Below are positions 44,645-56,352 of a stretch of DNA of 64,000 nt, piece after piece; positions within the stretch are counted from its first letter, which is position 1; each line of letters begins with the position of its first letter. Made by a program: the position numbers and the translations under genes. A model generated the notes under the pieces. That model was not told the DNA's origin. It made no database searches and saw only the letters and a list, made by a program, of their open reading frames with translations. The DNA is from Zygnema cylindricum (lineage: Eukaryota > Streptophyta > Zygnematophyceae > Zygnematales > Zygnemataceae): assembly GCA_037447655.1 (NCBI GenBank), contig JBBHKE010002493.1:62001-126000 (forward strand), in the 5' to 3' direction.

Positions 44645-46527
44645 CTCCCCTAAACCTTTAGACTCTCTCAGCCACTGAGTCCACATTCCTCTCTACAAAA
44701 CTTCAACTTAGGTGCAAGTAAAGGCTTAGTCATCATATCTGCTACTATGGTTCATCCGGAAGATAACTTAGCTTTAAAATTCTGTTCATCACCTTCTCTC
44801 TTACAATATGCAGCTTGATGTCAATGTGCTTGCTTTTGAAGTGATGACTCGGGTTGGATGCAATCGCAATAGCTGCCTGGTTGTCACACCACACTATTTA
44901 AGGTCCGAATTGCATAAAATGAAGTTCTTGAAGGAGGGACTTCACCCATAGTAACTCTTTGACAGCTCAGCTTGCTGCCATATATTCAGCCTCCATTGTA
45001 GACTGAGCTGTTACCTTTTGAAGCTTACTGCTCCAGCAGCATGTTCCAGTTTCAATCTTCAAAATGAATCCAATGGTGGAACGGCGGCTTGGCATATCTC
45101 CATAGCTAGCATCACTCCACGTCTGAATTTTGACTTCATCTCCACCAAGAGCAAGTCGAAGATTCCGTGTTCCTGCAAGGTACCAAAGAACCCTCTTTGC
45201 GGCCTCCCTGTTTGTTTTTCTCGGATTCTGCAAACTCCGGCTCAAAGCGCCAACTGCTGCCGCAATATCCTGCATCGTGCAGTTCATGAAGTTAACTAGG
45301 CTGCCAACAATATGTCGATATGGATTGGTGGCCATAAAATCGACCTCTCTTGACTCCAAGGTATCGTCAAAAATGATTCCTCCATCGGTCTCCATGCCTT
45401 CCACTTTGTGCTTAAATTCCATGGGAGTGGCACTTCTGTTTGCCTCTGCCATTCCAAACTTTTGAAGCACATTTCCTATCGCTTGACGCTGCGTTAGATG
45501 GATTGTTCTCTTATCTCTATCCTTTTCTACTTGAATTCCAAGAATATGCTTTGCCTCACCTAAGTCTTTCATCTCAAATCTTGAATTCAAGGCTGCCTTT
45601 ATTTTGTTAATCTCATTAATGACTTGCTTAACAGCAGCAAATCATCTACATATACCGCAATGTACATAATCCCATCTTTTTCTTCCATAACATAGACTGA
45701 GTGATTTGAGCTAATCCTAACCAATCCTAGACCGGTTAGAAACTCATCTAGTTTTAGGTTCCACTGACGTGGAGCCTGCTTCAAACCATACAAGGATTTT
45801 AACAGCTTACAGAGTAGATTTTCTTTTCCAGTCTCTTCATACCTTTCAGGCTGCTTCATATAAATTACTTCCTCTAAATCTCCATGCAAGAAAGTTGTCT
45901 TAACATCCATTTGATATAGTTCCATATTTTCAATGGCCGCTAAGGATAACAAAATTCTAACAGTTGGAAACCGGACAATCGGAGAGAAAGTCTTTTCATA
46001 GTCAATTTTTTCCTTCTGACTATAGCCTTTACCAACAAGCCTAGCTTTATATCTTTCAATAGAGTTATCTGGATTTAACTTTACTTTAAAAACCCACTTA
46101 CAGCCGATGGCTTTTCGGTCTGGTGGAAGCTCCACAAGCTCCCAAGTTTGAGCCTCCATTATGGATCGCATTTCATCGTTAGTTGCAGCGATCCATTCAT
46201 CTTTATCCGGAGCTGAAAAGGCTTCTTGTATTGTGACCGGTTCCATCATGCTAGCAGATAATAGAGTAGTTTCGCAGCTTCGCAATTTCGCAGCGTCACA
46301 GCTTTGTAGCTTCGCAGCATCGCAGCTTCGCAGTTCCGCACCGTCGCAGTTTTCATTTAGATCCAACGTACCGACATAAAATAGAGCAGCTTCGCAGTTT
46401 CGCAGCCTGCTGCTTTGCCTTTTTCCCCCCAGAAAATCTGAAACTGGAACTCTTGGATTTGTAAGTTGCCGCCAAGGAGGTGGTGGAGGAGGAGGAGGAG
46501 GAGGAGGAGGAGGAGGAGGATTTTCCA
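44645..46527 (-). pseudogene. E5 reverse transcriptase and RNase H
   Basis: RT occupies the 309-residue frame 46528-45599: Ala-Thr-Asn-Asp-Glu-Met-Arg-Ser-Ile-Met, Cys-Lys-Trp-Val-Phe, Tyr-Gln-Met-Asp-Val-Lys-Thr-Thr-Phe-Leu, Leu-Tyr-Gly-Leu-Lys-Gln-Ala-Pro-Arg, and the Tyr-Val-Asp-Asp box. After a frameshift RNase H continues at 45590-44967 with Ser-Asp-Ala-Ser-Tyr-Gly-Asp and Met-Glu-Ala-Glu-Tyr-Met-Ala, and decays to 44700. The N-terminal poly-proline comes from the (GGA)n tract, and Ser-Cys-Asp-Ala-Ala repeats come from a cgcagctt mini-repeat (46265-46345). The upstream half of E5 is displaced by E6. Confidence 0.85.
46483..46520. repeat. (GGA)n microsatellite
   Basis: About 12 GGA units adjacent to the E6 insertion point. 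They give a poly-proline frame on the minus strand. Confidence 0.95.
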
Positions 46528-47585
46528 TGAAACTCTGAGACCTTCATAAGTCCTCAGAGTGGACAGCTTCCAATAAGCCTCTAGGATAACCCTGACCCTT
46601 TTGTGTTTTAGCAACAACAACTGCCACCTTGGCAGATAAAAACTTTGACCAACTTCACCCTTGTGAAGGTAAGACTCCCTTGAGTCGATAGCAAATATAA
46701 TCTTTGAATTTGCTCCCCTGAGCGGTAAGTTATGGAGGGTCAAAGTTGACTTTTTGAACAGAAGCTCTTTGGGATAGAGGGTCCTATCTCCTAATTTTTC
46801 TAAGTTTTACATCTCTCATAGACTCTATCTACTGATTAACGGAGCCAATCAAATTACTCCTCCGTACATAAAAGTACAGCTGCCACTGTACTTTCTGTAC
46901 GAACATTGTACGACATGTCCTAAATGTCGACACGTGGTATATCCGGATTCTCTCCCTTAATCCTCGGAGATGACGCGATCCAATGTCATTTCGCCACGTG
47001 TCATCCGATGTGGCGGTGATCAAAAACCGTCAAAATTCTCTTCCGCGATCTCGGCGTTTAATTTCGGCCGTCCGATTAAATTCACATTTAATCGTAGCCG
47101 AAATAAATACATGCACGGTATTTATTTCGGTAAAGAAATAAATCCGCGATATTCATTTCTTATCCGTACTGTAATCCGTACTTTTACATTACTGGATCTA
47201 TGTCTTCCGTAAAACTATTTCAGTTAAATGAATTATCCTACGTATTGATGTTTAATTAATTATCAAACCCTATGTTATGTATCACTATCTCTAGACTTAA
47301 CGGTTAAAGCTACTCGCTACTGGCATTTTAACGTCCGGCAGGTACCATGATCAAATCCTGGAGGTGGTACATATATTTTAGTAAATATATCATTTATTAT
47401 AAATAACCTAATATTTATATTTCGTAAACCTCTGGATAGCCTAGGTAGCCATGGCTCTAGCTTTCTCTCCAATTTCTCAGTGACTGCGACAAGTTTGAGA
47501 GTTGGAGAGAGAAGTTAGAGGTAGACTTCTTTCTAATTTTCTATTGAGACCTAGAAAATACTTTAAAAGCCAATTTATTTCTACA
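46528..47585 (-). repeat. E6 3' LTR
   Basis: 1,058 bp. In minus sense it starts TGTAGAAATAAATTGG after polypurine aaaataaggggag and ends GAGTTTCA. Its last 20 bases are ATG plus six gag codons. A tRNA-like segment (caggtaccatgatcaaatcc) is at 47294-47362 on the plus strand. Confidence 0.88.
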
Positions 47586-49161
47586 CTCCCCTTATTTTCT
47601 AGTCAATCTTTAATTTCATACCACACTTCTCCCGCAGAAAATTAGCTTAGGGGAAGGCACAGGTTTGGTCATCATATCTGCTACCATCTCACTATCTGGT
47701 CGGTACTCTAAACTGATTATGTTGTTTTTTACTTTCTCTCTAACAAAGCTCAGTCTAATGTCCATGTGTTTGGCTTTAAAATGATGTTTAGGATTGGTAA
47801 AAATAGCAATTGCTGCCTGATTATCACAAATAAATTTTTGCACACCACTCTTAAGGTGACCAAGCTCACCAAGCAAAGACTTGTCCCACATCAATTCTTT
47901 TATAGCAGAGCAAGAGGCCATATACTCAACCTCCATGGTGGACTTAGCAATAACTTTTTGTTGTTTGCTACTCCAACAACAAGCCCCATCACCCACATAT
48001 AATACATATCCAGAAGTGCATCTCCTCATCGGAGCATCACCATAACTGGCATCACTCCAAGTAGTGATATCAGTATTCTCCCCACCCAAATGCAACCATA
48101 GATCCCTAGTTCCTATCAAATATCTTAGGACTCTTTTAGCTGCCTCCGAATCCCTCTTAGTGGGAGAATTTAGACTTCTACTCAGCACTCATATAGTTGC
48201 AGCTAAATCTGGCCGGGTACTATTCATAAAATAGATTAGACTTCTCTCTACTTGCGTGAAAGGAATATTCTGCATGAACTTCTGTTCATCAGGAGATAAT
48301 TCCTCGTCTAAGACTATGACTTCTTCTTCCTCACTCCCCTCACTTCCCTTCTTCAACTCCATTGGAGTTGTACAACTATTAGCTTTATCCATCTAAAATT
48401 TTTCAAGCATGTTCCCTATTGCTTCCTTTTGAGTCAATCTTATAATTTTTCTTTTTCGGTCTCTTTCTACTTGAATTCCCAAAATATATTTTGCTTCCCC
48501 CATATCCTTTATTTCAAATCTCCCCTTAAGATCGATTTTTCAGTTTATTAATTTTTTCCATTGATTTACTTAAAACAAACAAATCATCAACATAAATTGA
48601 AATAAATATAAAACCTTCCTCATCTTCGAAAACATAGATTGAGTGATCTGAGCTGATCCGAATATATCCTAGACCGGTAAGAAACTCATCAAGCTTCTTA
48701 TTCCACTGTCGCGGCGCTTGTTTCAAACCATAGAGAGATTTAATTAGCCGACATACCTTACTCTCCTCTCCTTCCTCCACAATCCCTTCAAGTTGTCGCA
48801 TGAAGATCTCATCTTCCAATTCTCCATGCAAAAAGGCTCTCTTGATGTCCATCTAGTGCACTTCCATGTCTTCCGCTGCTGCCAGACTAAAAAATATGTG
48901 GACGGAGGGAAATTTAATGACCGGGGCAAAGGTTTCCTCGTAGTCAATTCCCTCCTTTTGTGTAAATCCCTTTGCCACTAATCTGGCCTTGTAGCGCTCG
49001 ATTGTGTTATTTAGGTTTAGTTCTAATTTGAAAACCCACTTACAACCGATTGGTTTTCGGTTAGGTGGACAATCCACCAGCTCCCAAGTATCGGCTGCCA
49101 TAATTGAGGCCATCTCCTCATTGATGGCTGTCTTCCACCGGTTTCTTTCTGGACAAGTCAT
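47586..49161 (-). pseudogene. E6 reverse transcriptase and RNase H
   Basis: RT frames are 49161-48853 (Ile-Asn-Glu-Glu-Met-Ala-Ser-Ile-Met, Tyr-Glu-Glu-Thr-Phe-Ala-Pro-Val) and, after an in-frame stop, 48852-48526 (Leu-Tyr-Gly-Leu-Lys-Gln-Ala-Pro-Arg, Tyr-Val-Asp-Asp). The connection at 48392-48189 follows. RNase H is 48188-47616 with Ser-Asp-Ala-Ser-Tyr-Gly-Asp, Val-Glu-Tyr-Met-Ala and Cys-Asp-Asn-Gln-Ala. Only a few stops and one frameshift break it, so it is younger than E2-E4. Confidence 0.87.
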
Positions 49162-50370
49162 CGCCTCTCCATAAGTTTGAGATTCATCTTGATGAGATAG
49201 TTTTTTTACCTTGCTATTAACTTATTTTTCTTGCAATCTTTTGCTACTTCTCCTCCCCCCATCAAAATCTGAGGCCGGAATAGATGGTTCTCGTGGATTC
49301 TTTCGAACAATCTGGGCTTCTCTCCTATCCCTTGATTCCGAATCAATTTCCACCACGTCTTGCGCTTCGAGTAGAGTTGTCACTGAAGTTTCCACAGCCG
49401 AGTTTTTTTTGGTCTGATTCGTACCCGCAAGAATGTCATCTTTTCTAAAAGTTGGATAGTTAGGAAGCTCAAAGTCATCAGAATTTTTGACTCAAATCTG
49501 ATTTTTACTGACTTTGTATATTTGAAGGGATCCACGGACTTTCCTTCATCCATAACTACTAGATGCTTTACTAAGATTATATCTTCCCCTTTTTTTTTCA
49601 TTGACTCTATATCGTTTCACATCCTCATGATATCCTAATAAGTATCCCGGTTTTCCTTTAGGATCTAGCTTCCAATTAGACCGATCTGTATCTAGATTGA
49701 ATACTTGACTGCCGAAAACCTTTAAATGAGATATGTCTGGTTTCCGGCCTGTCCATCTCTCATAAGGTGTTTGATCTTTAATAGCTTAAGTAAGAACACT
49801 ATTTTTGAGGTAATTAGCACAGTTCATTGCTTTTGCCCAAAACCTTTTTCCTATCTTCTTATCTGACAACATACTTTAAGCAATATATGTCAGTGTTCTA
49901 TTTAACCTTTCAGCTACCCCATTCTGTTCCGGGTTTTCTGGAACTGTCTTTTGGTGTTGGACCCTATCTTCCCTCAGAAAACCCTCAAACTGGTTAGAAG
50001 TATACTCTCCACCATTGCCACTCCTTATTCTTTTGATTGGAGTTTCATGGAGTTTTTCGCTCCATTCTTTATATTGTCTAAAAATCCTGAGCTTCGGACT
50101 TGTTTTTCAAAAAATACACTCGGGAATACCAAGACCAATCATTAGTGATAGTCATCATAAATCTCTTCCCCCTCGGTGAGGGCACTTTAGCCGGTCCCGA
50201 AATATCTGTGTGTACTAGATCTAGAATTTTTTCTCCTTTATAGGTGGCTGTTTTAGGAAAGGGTAATGTGTGTACTTTACCTTGATCACATCCACTACAA
50301 TCACTTATATTATCACTCTCATTGAACTGAATCCTTTCCACCACTCCCATCTTTTTCATTAAAATCTTTT
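49162..50370 (-). pseudogene. E6 integrase and linker
   Basis: 50377-50078 carries the end of the HHCC region (Cys-Ser-Gly-Cys-Asp-Gln-Gly-Lys) and core Val-His-Thr-Asp-Ile-Ser-Gly, with Ser in place of Trp. Shifted frames down to 49620 hold Gly-Gly-Glu-Tyr, Asn-Gly-Val-Ala-Glu-Arg and the C-terminal Lys-Pro-Gly-Tyr-Leu-Leu region; 49601-49380 encodes the acidic linker. The protease and the first part of integrase are missing. Confidence 0.8.
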
Positions 50371-50962
50371 CCCGCACTCTCTAGCTCCATGAAGAGTGTA
50401 GCAAGCTCATTGCAAAAATCCAACATTTTCCCCCATTTGTATACATATTCTTTAGCTTTCTGATCAGCCAACTGTTTTTGTTGAATCGTACCACTTCGGT
50501 ACATCTGTATGAGAGCCATCCACAGATCGGATGCCAATTCTACCGGCAAATGAGGACATGCAAGTCCTTTAGTAAGATGGCGTAGGATGAAGTGTTTTGC
50601 CACCATATTGTTGAAATCCCAGGTTTGAGTATCATTCTTCTCGTTCCTCGGAATAGGTGACATGAATGCTCAACTAGTTGTTATTGGTGTGGTTGTCTCC
50701 TTCTCCGCTCTTTTGTCCACTACCTCTCCTTCCTTTGTCTCTTCCGTTGAATATAGACCTGGTTTCTTTGTAAATTTGCTTCCTTCAAACCCTGGGGGAA
50801 CTCGAAGACTTGATGGATGCCCCAATCGTCCACTCACTATCCCCAAAACCATTTTTCGCATAGAGCTTCTATCATCATACTTTCCCAGTATATGAAGCCA
50901 GTTCCATTAAAGATTGGTACGTTAGAGGGTGGGCCCATAACTTGAAACTTTGAGACCTCCAT
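50371..50962 (-). pseudogene. E6 gag, fused by deletion to integrase
   Basis: Start ATG 50960-50962 inside the LTR. Body frames 50861-50670 and 50663-50371 carry Ala-Lys-His-Phe-Ile-Leu-Arg-His-Leu-Thr and Met-Glu-Leu-Glu-Ser-Ala-Gly-Lys-Asp-Phe. The next residues come from the pre-integrase region (Lys-Met-Gly-Val-Val-Glu in a neighbouring frame). The join lies in an A-rich stretch, so the Gag C-terminus, zinc knuckle and protease were lost in one deletion. Confidence 0.8.
50928..50942 (-). other. Half-tRNA primer-binding site of E6
   Basis: Plus strand ggtgggcccataact, one mismatch from the 15-base consensus, at the last base next to the LTR (50943). Confidence 0.82.
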
Positions 50963-51699
50963 AAGTCCTCAGAGTGGACAGCATCCAAAAAGCCTGTAGG
51001 ATAACCTTGACCCTTTTGTGTTTCAGTAAGAACAACTGCCACCCTAGCAGACAAAAACTCTGACCAACTTCACCTCTGTGAAGTGAAGACTCCTTCGAGT
51101 CGATAGCAAAAAGAATCTCTGAATTTGCTCCCCTGAACAGTAAGTTACGTAGGGTCAAAGTTGACCTTTTGTACAGAAGCTCTTTGGGAGAGAGGGTCCT
51201 ATCTCCTATTTTTTCTAAGTCCTATCTTTCTCACAGACTCTATCTACTGATGACCCGAGCCAATCAGATTACTCCTCCATACACAAAAGTACAGCTGCCG
51301 GTGTACTTTCTGTATGAACATCGTACGACATGGCCTAAATGTCGACACGTGGTATATCCGGATTCTCTCCCTTAATCCTTGGAGATGCCGCGATCCAATG
51401 TCATTCCGCCACGTGTCATCCGATGTGGCGATGATCAAAAAGGTCGAAATTCTCTTCGGCGATCTCGGCGTTTAATTTTGGCCGTCCGAATAAATTCACA
51501 TTTAATCGTAGCTGTAATAAATAAATGAGCGGTATTCGTTTTTTATCGTTACCGTAATCTGTACTTTTACATTACTGGATCTATGTCTCCCGTAAAACTA
51601 TTTAAGTTAAATGAACTATCCTACGTATTAATGTTTAATTAATTATCAAACTCTATGTTATGTAACACTATCTGTAGACTTAACGGTTAAGGCTACCCG
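50943..51699 (-). repeat. E6 5' LTR, first part, interrupted by E7
   Basis: It matches the E6 3' LTR up to cggttaaggctacccg. The match then resumes at 63797-64000, after E7. The last five bases, acccg (51695-51699), are the left target duplication of E7. Confidence 0.9.
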
Positions 51700-52753
51700 T
51701 GTACAAATTAATGGTCCATTTAAAGTATTTTCTAGGTCTAAATAGAAATATAAAAAGAAGCTGAGGCAGTCTACCTCTAACTTCACTCTTCAACTCTCAA
51801 ACTTGTCGTAGTCACTGAGAAATTGGAGAGGGAGCTAGAGCCATGGCTACCTTGGCTATCTAGAGGTTTACGGGAAATTTATATTAGTTAGGGGTTTATT
51901 TAATAAAAGGTATATGCGGACCACAGTATTTGATCCTGATACCTACCGGACGGTAGACAACCGGTAGCCGGTAGCCTTAGCCGTGAAGTCTTTCAATAGA
52001 GTTACGTACTATATGGTTTAATATCTAATTAAACATTACCAAGTAGGATAATTCAATTAACTGTAACTATTTACGGGATGCATAGATCTAGTAATGTAAA
52101 AGTACGGATTATGGTACGGATAAGAAACGAATACCGCGCAGTTATTTCTTTAGCGAAACAAATATCGCGCATGTATTTATTACGACTACGATTTAATATG
52201 AATGTGATCCGACGGCCGGAATTAACGCCAAGATCGCGGAAGGGAATTTTGGCAGTTGTGGTCATCGCCACATCGGATGACACATGGCGGAATTACATTG
52301 GATCGCGGCATCTCCGAGGATTAAGGGAGCGAATCCGGACATACCACAAGTCGACATTTAGGCCATGTCGTACAATGTCCGTACAGAAAGTACACCGGCA
52401 GCTATACTTTTGTGTACAGAACTGTATTATGATTGGCTCCGTACATGAGTAGATAGAGTCTATGAGAGAGATATGACTTAGAAAAATTAGGAGATAGGAC
52501 CCTCTCTCCTAGAGAGCTTCTGTAAAAAAGGTCAACTTTGACCCTCCATAACTTACTGCTCAGGGGAGCAAATTCAAAGATTCTTTTTGCTATCGACTCA
52601 GTGGAGTCTTGCCTTCACAGGGTAGAAGTTAGTCAGAGTTATTGTCTACCAGGGTGGCAGTTGTTTTTCCTAAAACACAAAGGGGTCAGGGTTATCCTAG
52701 AGGCTTCATGGAAGGTATCCACTCTGAGGACTTATGGAGGTCCCTGAGTTTCA
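51700..52753 (+). repeat. E7 5' LTR
   Basis: 1,054 bp, from TGTACAAATT to GAGTTTCA. The gag ATG is at 52734-52736, so the last 20 bases are coding. Near its middle (51915-51990) is the antisense tRNA-like segment (tttgatcctgatacc). Confidence 0.9.
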
Positions 52754-53570
52754 GGTTATTGGCCCACCCTTTAGGGTACCAATCTTTAATGGAAATGGCT
52801 TCATATACTGGGAAAGTATGATGATAGGAGCTCTATGCGAATAAAGGTTTTGGGTGATAGTGAGTGGACGGTTAGGGCGTCCATCAAGTCTAAGAATCCC
52901 TCCAGGGTTAGGAGGAAGCTGATTTTACCAGGAAAGAGGATCCACCTTCAACGGAAGAGACAAAGGAGGGAGAGGTGGTGGATAAAGGAAAGGAGAAAGA
53001 GGCAACACACCAATAGCAACTGGTTCGGCATTCATGTCACCTATTCCGAGGAACGAGGAGAATGATACTAAAACCAGGGATTTCAACAATATGGCGGCAA
53101 AGCACTTCATCCTACGCCATCTCACTCAAGGACTTGCTTGTCCTCATTTGCAAGTAGAAAGGGCATCCGATCTTTGGATGGCTCTCATAGAGATGTACCG
53201 AAGTGGTACGATTCAGCAACAACAGTTGGCTGATCAGAAAGTTAAGGAGTATGTATACAAAGGGGGGAAGATGTTGGATTTTTGCAATGAGCTTGCTACG
53301 CACTTCGTGGAGCTAGAGAGTATGGGAAAAGATTTTAGTGAAAAAGAAAAGGTTAACTGTTTACTGATGAAGTTACCCGATGAGTTCGAGAACATAGTCA
53401 ACAGTGTGCAAGACTTGCTGGACTCAAGGTGGATAGGAAACTGAGTGGTAGGGATGATTTTCGTTCGAGAGAATACGATTGAGATCCGAAGGGGAGGAAA
53501 AAGTGGCCAAGCCTTGGCAATTGCGACCGACTGGAGGAACAAGGATTCGCAAAAACCTGTGAGAAACTAT
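52734..53570 (+). pseudogene. E7 gag, 5' part
   Basis: It starts inside the LTR (Met-Glu-Val-Pro-Glu-Phe-Gln-Val-Ile-Gly-Pro-Pro). After frameshifts, a 136-residue open stretch at 53034-53444 holds the Gag body with Ala-Lys-His-Phe-Ile-Leu-Arg-His-Leu-Thr-Gln, Gln-Gln-Gln-Leu-Ala-Asp-Gln and Leu-Met-Lys-Leu-Pro-Asp-Glu. The frame is broken again before 53566-53570 (actat), the E8 target site. Its continuation is at 59212. Confidence 0.82.
52754..52768 (+). other. Half-tRNA primer-binding site of E7
   Basis: ggttattggcccacc, one mismatch from ggttatgggcccacc. It abuts the LTR with no spacer. Confidence 0.85.
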
Positions 53571-53585
53571 TGTAATATCTGTGAG

Positions 53586-54489
53586 AAAAATAGCAAAGCC
53601 CTTTCGGAGCCCTTGGTCCAGATCTGTCATGGTTTCCTCTTCTTCCTCCACCAAAGTTACCATAAGGTTTCTTGGAATCTTTAACCCCCCCAGTCAGTAC
53701 CAGTAGCCAATGCTTGAACACTCATTCCTCCCCTACGAATCTCAATTGTGCTTTCCCGAACCAAAATCATCCCCATAATAGAATTCCAAATCCAAAGTGA
53801 CCTGACAAATCCTGGACACTGTTGACAATATTCTCATAATCATCTGGGAGTTTCATTAGCAAAGTGTTCACCTTTTCTTTCTCGGTCTCCGTTTTTCTTG
53901 CACTTTCTAACTCCATGAATAACCCAGCCAAATCATTACGGAAATCTACCATCATTCCCCCTTTGTACACATACGCTTGTACCCTCTGATCTGCTAGCTT
54001 CTGCTGCTGAATTGTAATGCTCTTGTAAATGTCGACAAGAGTTTCCCACAACTCGTCTGCCCTCTCCACATGAAGATGAGGTGTAGCCACTCCCTCAGTG
54101 AGACGCCCGAGAATAAAATGAGTCGCCACGGTATTGTTGAAATCCCAGATTTGAATAACATTCGCCTCTGTTTTTTGAACAGGTGTTATTGGAGCCGATC
54201 CACTAGCCATCAGTGTGATTTTCTCCTTTCCTTTGTCGGACATGGTGCTTTTTGGAACATCCTCCGCCCCCTCTGCCCTTGCAGATCCTCCAGTGAACCG
54301 AGATCCTCCAAACCGTAGTGGAACTCCTAATTTAGCGGATGCCCGACGCACACAGTCACTCACAATGCCCCATAGTCGTTTTTCAAACAATGCACCCCTC
54401 ATCATGGTTTCCCTATAAATAAACCCTGTTCCATTAAAAATGGGCACCCTAGAGGGTGGGCTTATAACCTGTAATTCTGTGACCTCCAT
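53586..54489 (-). pseudogene. E8 gag, first copy
   Basis: A 240-residue open stretch (54489-53767) with the start inside the LTR: Met-Glu-Val-Thr-Glu-Leu-Gln-Val-Ile. It covers the Gag body with Asn-Thr-Val-Ala-Thr-His-Phe-Ile-Leu, Gln-Gln-Gln-Lys-Leu-Ala-Asp-Gln and Leu-Met-Lys-Leu-Pro-Asp-Asp-Tyr-Glu-Asn-Ile. After a frameshift it reaches the region before the zinc knuckle and stops at 53586 against the LTR-end remnant. It is about as similar to the second gag copy (57738-58369) as direct relatives are. Confidence 0.85.
54455..54469 (-). other. Half-tRNA primer-binding site of E8
   Basis: Plus strand ggtgggcttataacc, two changes from consensus, next to the LTR end at 54470. Confidence 0.78.
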
Positions 54490-55580
54490 TGGTACACAGA
54501 ATGTCCAGCTTATATGAAGCCTCTACGATAATATTAGCAATTTTGACTTTGGCAATGAATAAGTGCCACCCTGGCATGCAAAAACTCTGACCGACTACAC
54601 CTTTGTGTAGAGTGGACTCCCCTAAGTCCGCTGCAAAAAGAATCACAGAATTTGCTCACCTGAGCATTAAGTTATGGCTGTTCAAAGACAACATATTTGT
54701 ACAGATGGCCTCTAGGAGAGAGGACGTTCTCCAAATTTTGTCTAAGTCCTGAAAACTCCTAATAACTACTCTAAACCAATCAAAGTGAAATACCCTAATT
54801 ATTGTACATACAAAGTACAGCAGCCGCCGTACTTTATGTACGGATATATTCGGCACCATTCCCAGTTTGCCACGTGGCAAAATAGGTCAATGACATTTTG
54901 TCCATTTTCTCTTCCAACATCTTATAGGATGATGCCACGTGTAATTTCCTCCTATTTCGCCGTACTTCTCCCAGATAGTCGTTCCGGCATCCCGACACTC
55001 TAATGTCGTCTGTTCTTTTCACGGTGATTAATTGCAGCCGTTTGATATGACGGCGTGCTGAATAAATGTTGACTGTTGAATTTCACCGGTCAAAGTTCCG
55101 TGTTGACCGTTGAATTTCGACGGTCAACATTCCGTGTTGACCGCTTAAATTTTATTCTTGCTTCGCGAGCCATCGATCGCGACATTTAATTTTGTCCGTC
55201 GAAATCAAATGTTTGTTTCATTTATTTTGTGCGGTACTGCATTTTGTGCGGTACCACACGTTCCATGTTTCGTTTCGTTTCGTAAGATGTTAAACGGAAT
55301 ATGCTGTATGTTTTCTTTAAATACTTATCTAGTACAATACATGCATCGATTCATGATGACCGAACGGATAAGACGAGCGCCTTTTCTGTACGGCTTTCGC
55401 CCAGAGGTTACAGGATCAAATCATGTATGTGGCGACGTAAATTTTGCAGGAGCTTTGTCTTCTGTCTATCTTCTCATCTGTCCAAGGCAGCCATGGCTGC
55501 CTGGCAATTCTCAATGACTACGACAAGTATGAGAACTGGAAGACTTTAAAAGGTAGAATACAAAATATCACTTTTCAACA
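54470..55580 (-). repeat. E8 complete LTR, shared by two internal regions
   Basis: 1,111 bp. In minus sense it starts TGTTGAAAAGTG after polypurine aaaataaggggag and ends CAGAATTACA, with the gag ATG 20 bases before the end. It serves as 3' LTR for the region above and 5' LTR for the gag below. It contains repeated ttgaccgttgaatttc units (55065-55150) and a tRNA-like ggttacaggatcaaatc segment near 55405. Confidence 0.85.
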
Positions 55581-56301
55581 CTCCCCTTATTTTCTAGTCT
55601 ATCTTTTCTTTCAGTCCACACTTCTCCCTACAAAATTTTAATTTGGGATAAGGAACCGGCTTAGTCATCATATCTGCTACCATCTCTGCATCCGGTCTAT
55701 ATTCCAAACTAATTATTGTATTCTCAACCTTCTCTCTAACAAAGCTCAAATGAATATCCATATGCTTTGCTTTAAAGTGATGCTTAGGGTTTGCTGCAAT
55801 TGCAATCGCCGCTTGATTGTCACAAAATACTTTTTGCACTCCGCTCTTCATATATCCCAATTCTTGAAGCAAAGATTCTACCCACATCAATTTTGATGTC
55901 CATCTCTGGTCGTTCATCGTCCATTTCTGGTCTTTCCTCGTTTTCTTCCTCGGTTTGAACCGGATGTTGTGACTCCAAGAGAGAGTGTTTCATGGTCATT
56001 TTTCTTCTTTCTCTGCAAGGTCAGACTAAATTGGAGTTCGATTAAAAGAATCTAAATCTAACTCATTGTCGGATTCAATTCTAATTCTCACCGATTTGGT
56101 GTACTTAAAGGGATCTATGGACTTTCCCTCATCCATAACTACCAAGTGTTTCACTAGAATTATGTCTTCTCCTTCGAGATCATAAACTCTATATCCCTTT
56201 ACATTTTCATCATACCCAAGTAAGTATCCCGGCTTTCCTCTAGCATCTAACTTCCAATCAGATTTTTTTGTGTTTAGACTAAACACTTGACTTCTAAACA
56301 C
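55581..56301 (-). pseudogene. E8 RNase H end joined to integrase C-terminus
   Basis: 55917-55594 is the last part of RNase H (Leu-Met-Trp-Val-Glu-Ser-Leu-Leu, Cys-Asp-Asn-Gln-Ala-Ala, Lys-Ala-Lys-His-Met-Asp). 56301-56026 is the post-integrase region (Lys-Pro-Gly-Tyr-Leu-Leu-Gly-Tyr-Asp). Between them only ~110 bp of unrelated frame remains, so all of RT and the front of RNase H are deleted. E8 cannot have moved on its own in this form. Confidence 0.82.
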
Positions 56302-56352
56302 CTTTAAGTGTGAAATATTAGGTTTTCTTCCGGTCCATCTTTCATAAGGTGT

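Noticed and set aside
46265-46527. Poly-proline protein encoded next to E5 RT
   Set aside because: The prolines come from a (GGA)n microsatellite read antisense, and the start lies at the E6 junction.
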